Below are positions 13,836 through 15,151 of a stretch of 15,151 bases of DNA, piece by piece. The DNA is from Prevotella sp. UBA1378 (GTDB lineage Bacteria; Bacteroidota; Bacteroidia; Bacteroidales; Bacteroidaceae): assembly GCA_002305505.1 (NCBI GenBank), contig DBRC01000056.1, positions 1-15,151 on the forward strand, read 5' to 3'. The position numbers were made by a program, and so were the translations under genes. Below the pieces are notes generated by a model that was not told the DNA's origin, did no database searches, and saw only the letters and a list, made by a program, of their open reading frames with translations. Within the stretch, counting starts at the first letter, position 1, and every line of letters starts with the position of its first letter.

Positions 13836-13839
13836 AAGG

Positions 13840-13866
13840 ACCTGGGTCCGGGACAAGAACCCAGGT
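13840..13866 (-). terminator. Hairpin downstream of the esterase fragment
   Basis: ACCTGGGT (13840-13847) pairs perfectly with ACCCAGGT (13859-13866) around an 11-base loop, just after the esterase stop. On the minus strand it is followed by CCTTTTACTGATTTTTTT, a T-rich tail although not immediate. It is plausibly the terminator of the former esterase gene. Confidence 0.55.
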
Positions 13867-13875
13867 ATTTCATTA

Positions 13876-14904
13876 TTATTCCATTCTGTTTTTTAATTCC
13901 TTCCTTTTCCACTCAAAGAATCTTTCCCAGAAATTGATGTATTTCAGATTGGGTGTTGTCACAAGTCGTGCACCATGGTCGAATTCCATAGTAGTGGCCC
14001 GCTTCCTGTCGAACGGCGGCCAATAGGGAAGCCCCGGTGCATTCGGGTCCGCGGTCTTGGCAAAGTTCGCCCAATACTGCTGCATGATTTCGCCCATGGC
14101 AGCCTCAACTTCAAATTCCTTCTTCCGGTTGAGTGTCTTGAACTTCCCTCCAAGATAGAACATCTCATCTACATGCGACGCCCCCCTTCTGTGTGAGCTT
14201 TTCGAATAGCTCGGACGCGTCCATTGGGAAAGGTATGCCATGTATACAGGTGATTTTCCTCCCGCCGACTGCAGGCAAGCCCAGGCGTATGCCGGCCATG
14301 CGTATGCAGCGTCGCGCCATATGTCGGCAAAGGACGTGAACGTCCCTGCCCTGGTACGGGCTGGGTAGAGCGACAACAGCTCGTCTGCGAACTTGCCGTA
14401 CTTGTCTTGTATGAAACGGTGATATTCGTCTACATCACGTTCGTATGAAAACATAACCCCTTCATCGGAATTGCTCATCAGTATCACCGGCACATCATTA
14501 TATTCCCCCTTCTCATAAAGGCGGTACTGGTCATCGGTGATGACATAACCGTCCACACAAGGCCAGAATCCATAGAACCCCACGCTATCGTCAACAAGTG
14601 TTTCGGCACGCATCTTCCGCATTTGTTCCAGTGATTTTGCATTCAGGTGCTTCTGAAACTCTACCCCTTGTTGTTCGGCTCCTTTCTGCGAATGGTTCGT
14701 AATATGCCATATCCGCTTGTCCGTATAAGGATAGAACGAAGCCCCGCTTTGACAGATGGCTGCGCGGAACAACCCTTTGGCAAGTGGAGAGGCGCAGAGT
14801 ATGCTCACACTGATAGCTCCTGCCGACTCGCCGAAAATAGTGACTTTGGAGGGGTCGCCGCCAAACTTCGCGATGTTGCGCTGCACCCATTGCAAAGCAA
14901 ACAA
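13876..14904 (-). pseudogene. Type B carboxylesterase, 5'-truncated
   Basis: An open frame of 342 codons encodes the C-terminal two thirds of a type B carboxylesterase (alpha/beta hydrolase). Catalytic residues are present: the nucleophile in GESAG (S27 of the fragment), the acid in SNSDEG (E148) and the histidine in GASHVDEMFY (H244). Homology begins abruptly at FALQWVQRNIAKFGGDPSKV, which in intact enzymes is preceded by about 150-200 residues carrying the signal peptide and the HGGG oxyanion loop; none of that is found upstream. The codon before the first homologous residues is preceded by TAG (14905-14907), and the only start is TTG. It is therefore probably a remnant caused by insertion or deletion at about 14899-14907. 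Remaining codons look undamaged, so the event may be recent. The missing half could lie beyond the window. Confidence 0.75.
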
Positions 14905-15151
14905 CTACGCCAGTTCGGGATAAGCCCCTCCCGCTATTCCGGCTTCCTCCGCCCTCTTTGCATTGCAACAACCCTGCCTGTGCAGGGCCGGGGGATACAG
15001 GCTGTTTTGATTTCTGGCCATTTTTCTGAGATTTTTGGCCAATTATCTCAGAAAAATGGCCAAAAATCAAAAGCGGTAGTTTCCCATTGTCCGCCATCGG
15101 CCGTGTTCATGGTGGATGACCACCGCCGCGGCGGAAACAAATATTGCAATA
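14905..15151. other. Hairpin-rich, apparently non-coding segment abutting the broken esterase
   Basis: This 247-bp stretch shows no esterase sequence and no convincing gene. It carries a series of inverted repeats: CCCTGC-CTGT-GCAGGG (14972-14987), the 68-bp palindrome at 15005-15072, GGTGG-ATGA-CCACC (15111-15124) and the 12-bp palindrome CCGCCGCGGCGG (15123-15134). Its left edge coincides with the point where esterase homology stops. The character is that of a dispersed palindromic repeat or the end of an insertion that continues past the window, but no transposase or target duplication can be seen. Confidence 0.55.
15005..15072. repeat. 68-bp near-perfect palindrome
   Basis: Arms of 28 bp (15005-15032 and 15045-15072) are reverse complements with a single mismatch (C15014 against A15063). 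The 12-bp spacer itself contains the palindrome TTGGCCAA (15035-15042) at the exact centre, so 31 of 34 positions pair. TGGCCA recurs at 15015-15020 and 15057-15062. It could extrude as a cruciform or form a long RNA hairpin. Confidence 0.9.

Noticed and set aside
14591..15097. A 168-codon minus-strand frame spanning the palindromic segment and the start of the esterase
   Set aside because: Half of it is the esterase read in the wrong frame and the rest is translated palindrome. A similar 38-codon frame (15021-14905) also lacks support.

Overview
The window looks like a chromosomal segment from a member of the Bacteroidales (Bacteroidetes). Three things point there. Promoters repeatedly carry the Bacteroidetes -7 box TAnnTTTG rather than a sigma70 -10 box. 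Strong Shine-Dalgarno sequences are largely absent. The gene content is typical of the group: DUF4369 and DUF4827 lipoproteins, an archaeal-style AsnA, a ~608-residue DnaX and a GlmM beside DUF4827. I cannot fix the genus; the coding regions look moderately GC-rich for the group.

Left part (1-5312, all minus strand). At the edge is a short lipoprotein with its own promoter; it may be a truncated LruC-type protein. Next is a compact five-gene operon read right to left from a promoter at about 5305-5312: a DUF4369 lipoprotein, a class I dihydroorotase, a stand-alone cobalamin-dependent methionine synthase reactivation domain, a membrane-anchored metallophosphoesterase and a PlsC-type acyltransferase. 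Neighbouring genes overlap by ATGA or sit 1-3 nt apart, so translation is probably coupled although the functions are diverse.

Middle (5372-9322). A four-helix membrane protein and an FtsB/DivIC-like division protein form a minus-strand pair. They are divergent from dnaX (DNA polymerase III tau/gamma). dnaX converges on asnA (aspartate-ammonia ligase). The dnaX-asnA gap holds the most striking structure in the window: four tandem perfect palindromes spaced exactly 22 bp apart, in which unit 1 is the reverse complement of unit 3 and unit 2 of unit 4. The last unit doubles as an intrinsic terminator for dnaX.

Right part (9565-15151). A tRNA-Arg(CCG) has its own promoter and terminator, and an AraC-family regulator follows. 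The regulator's 3' end overlaps the 3' end of a convergent DUF4827-glmM operon. An NrnA-like DHH phosphoesterase follows, with a -7 box so close to its ATG that the mRNA would be nearly leaderless. Last is a type B carboxylesterase that has lost its N-terminal third. Its break abuts a hairpin-rich, apparently non-coding stretch containing a 68-bp near-perfect palindrome, perhaps a dispersed repeat or insertion.

Most genes are housekeeping. The unexplained structure lies in the intergenic palindromes and the broken end at the right edge. I found no complete mobile element, CRISPR array or defence system.
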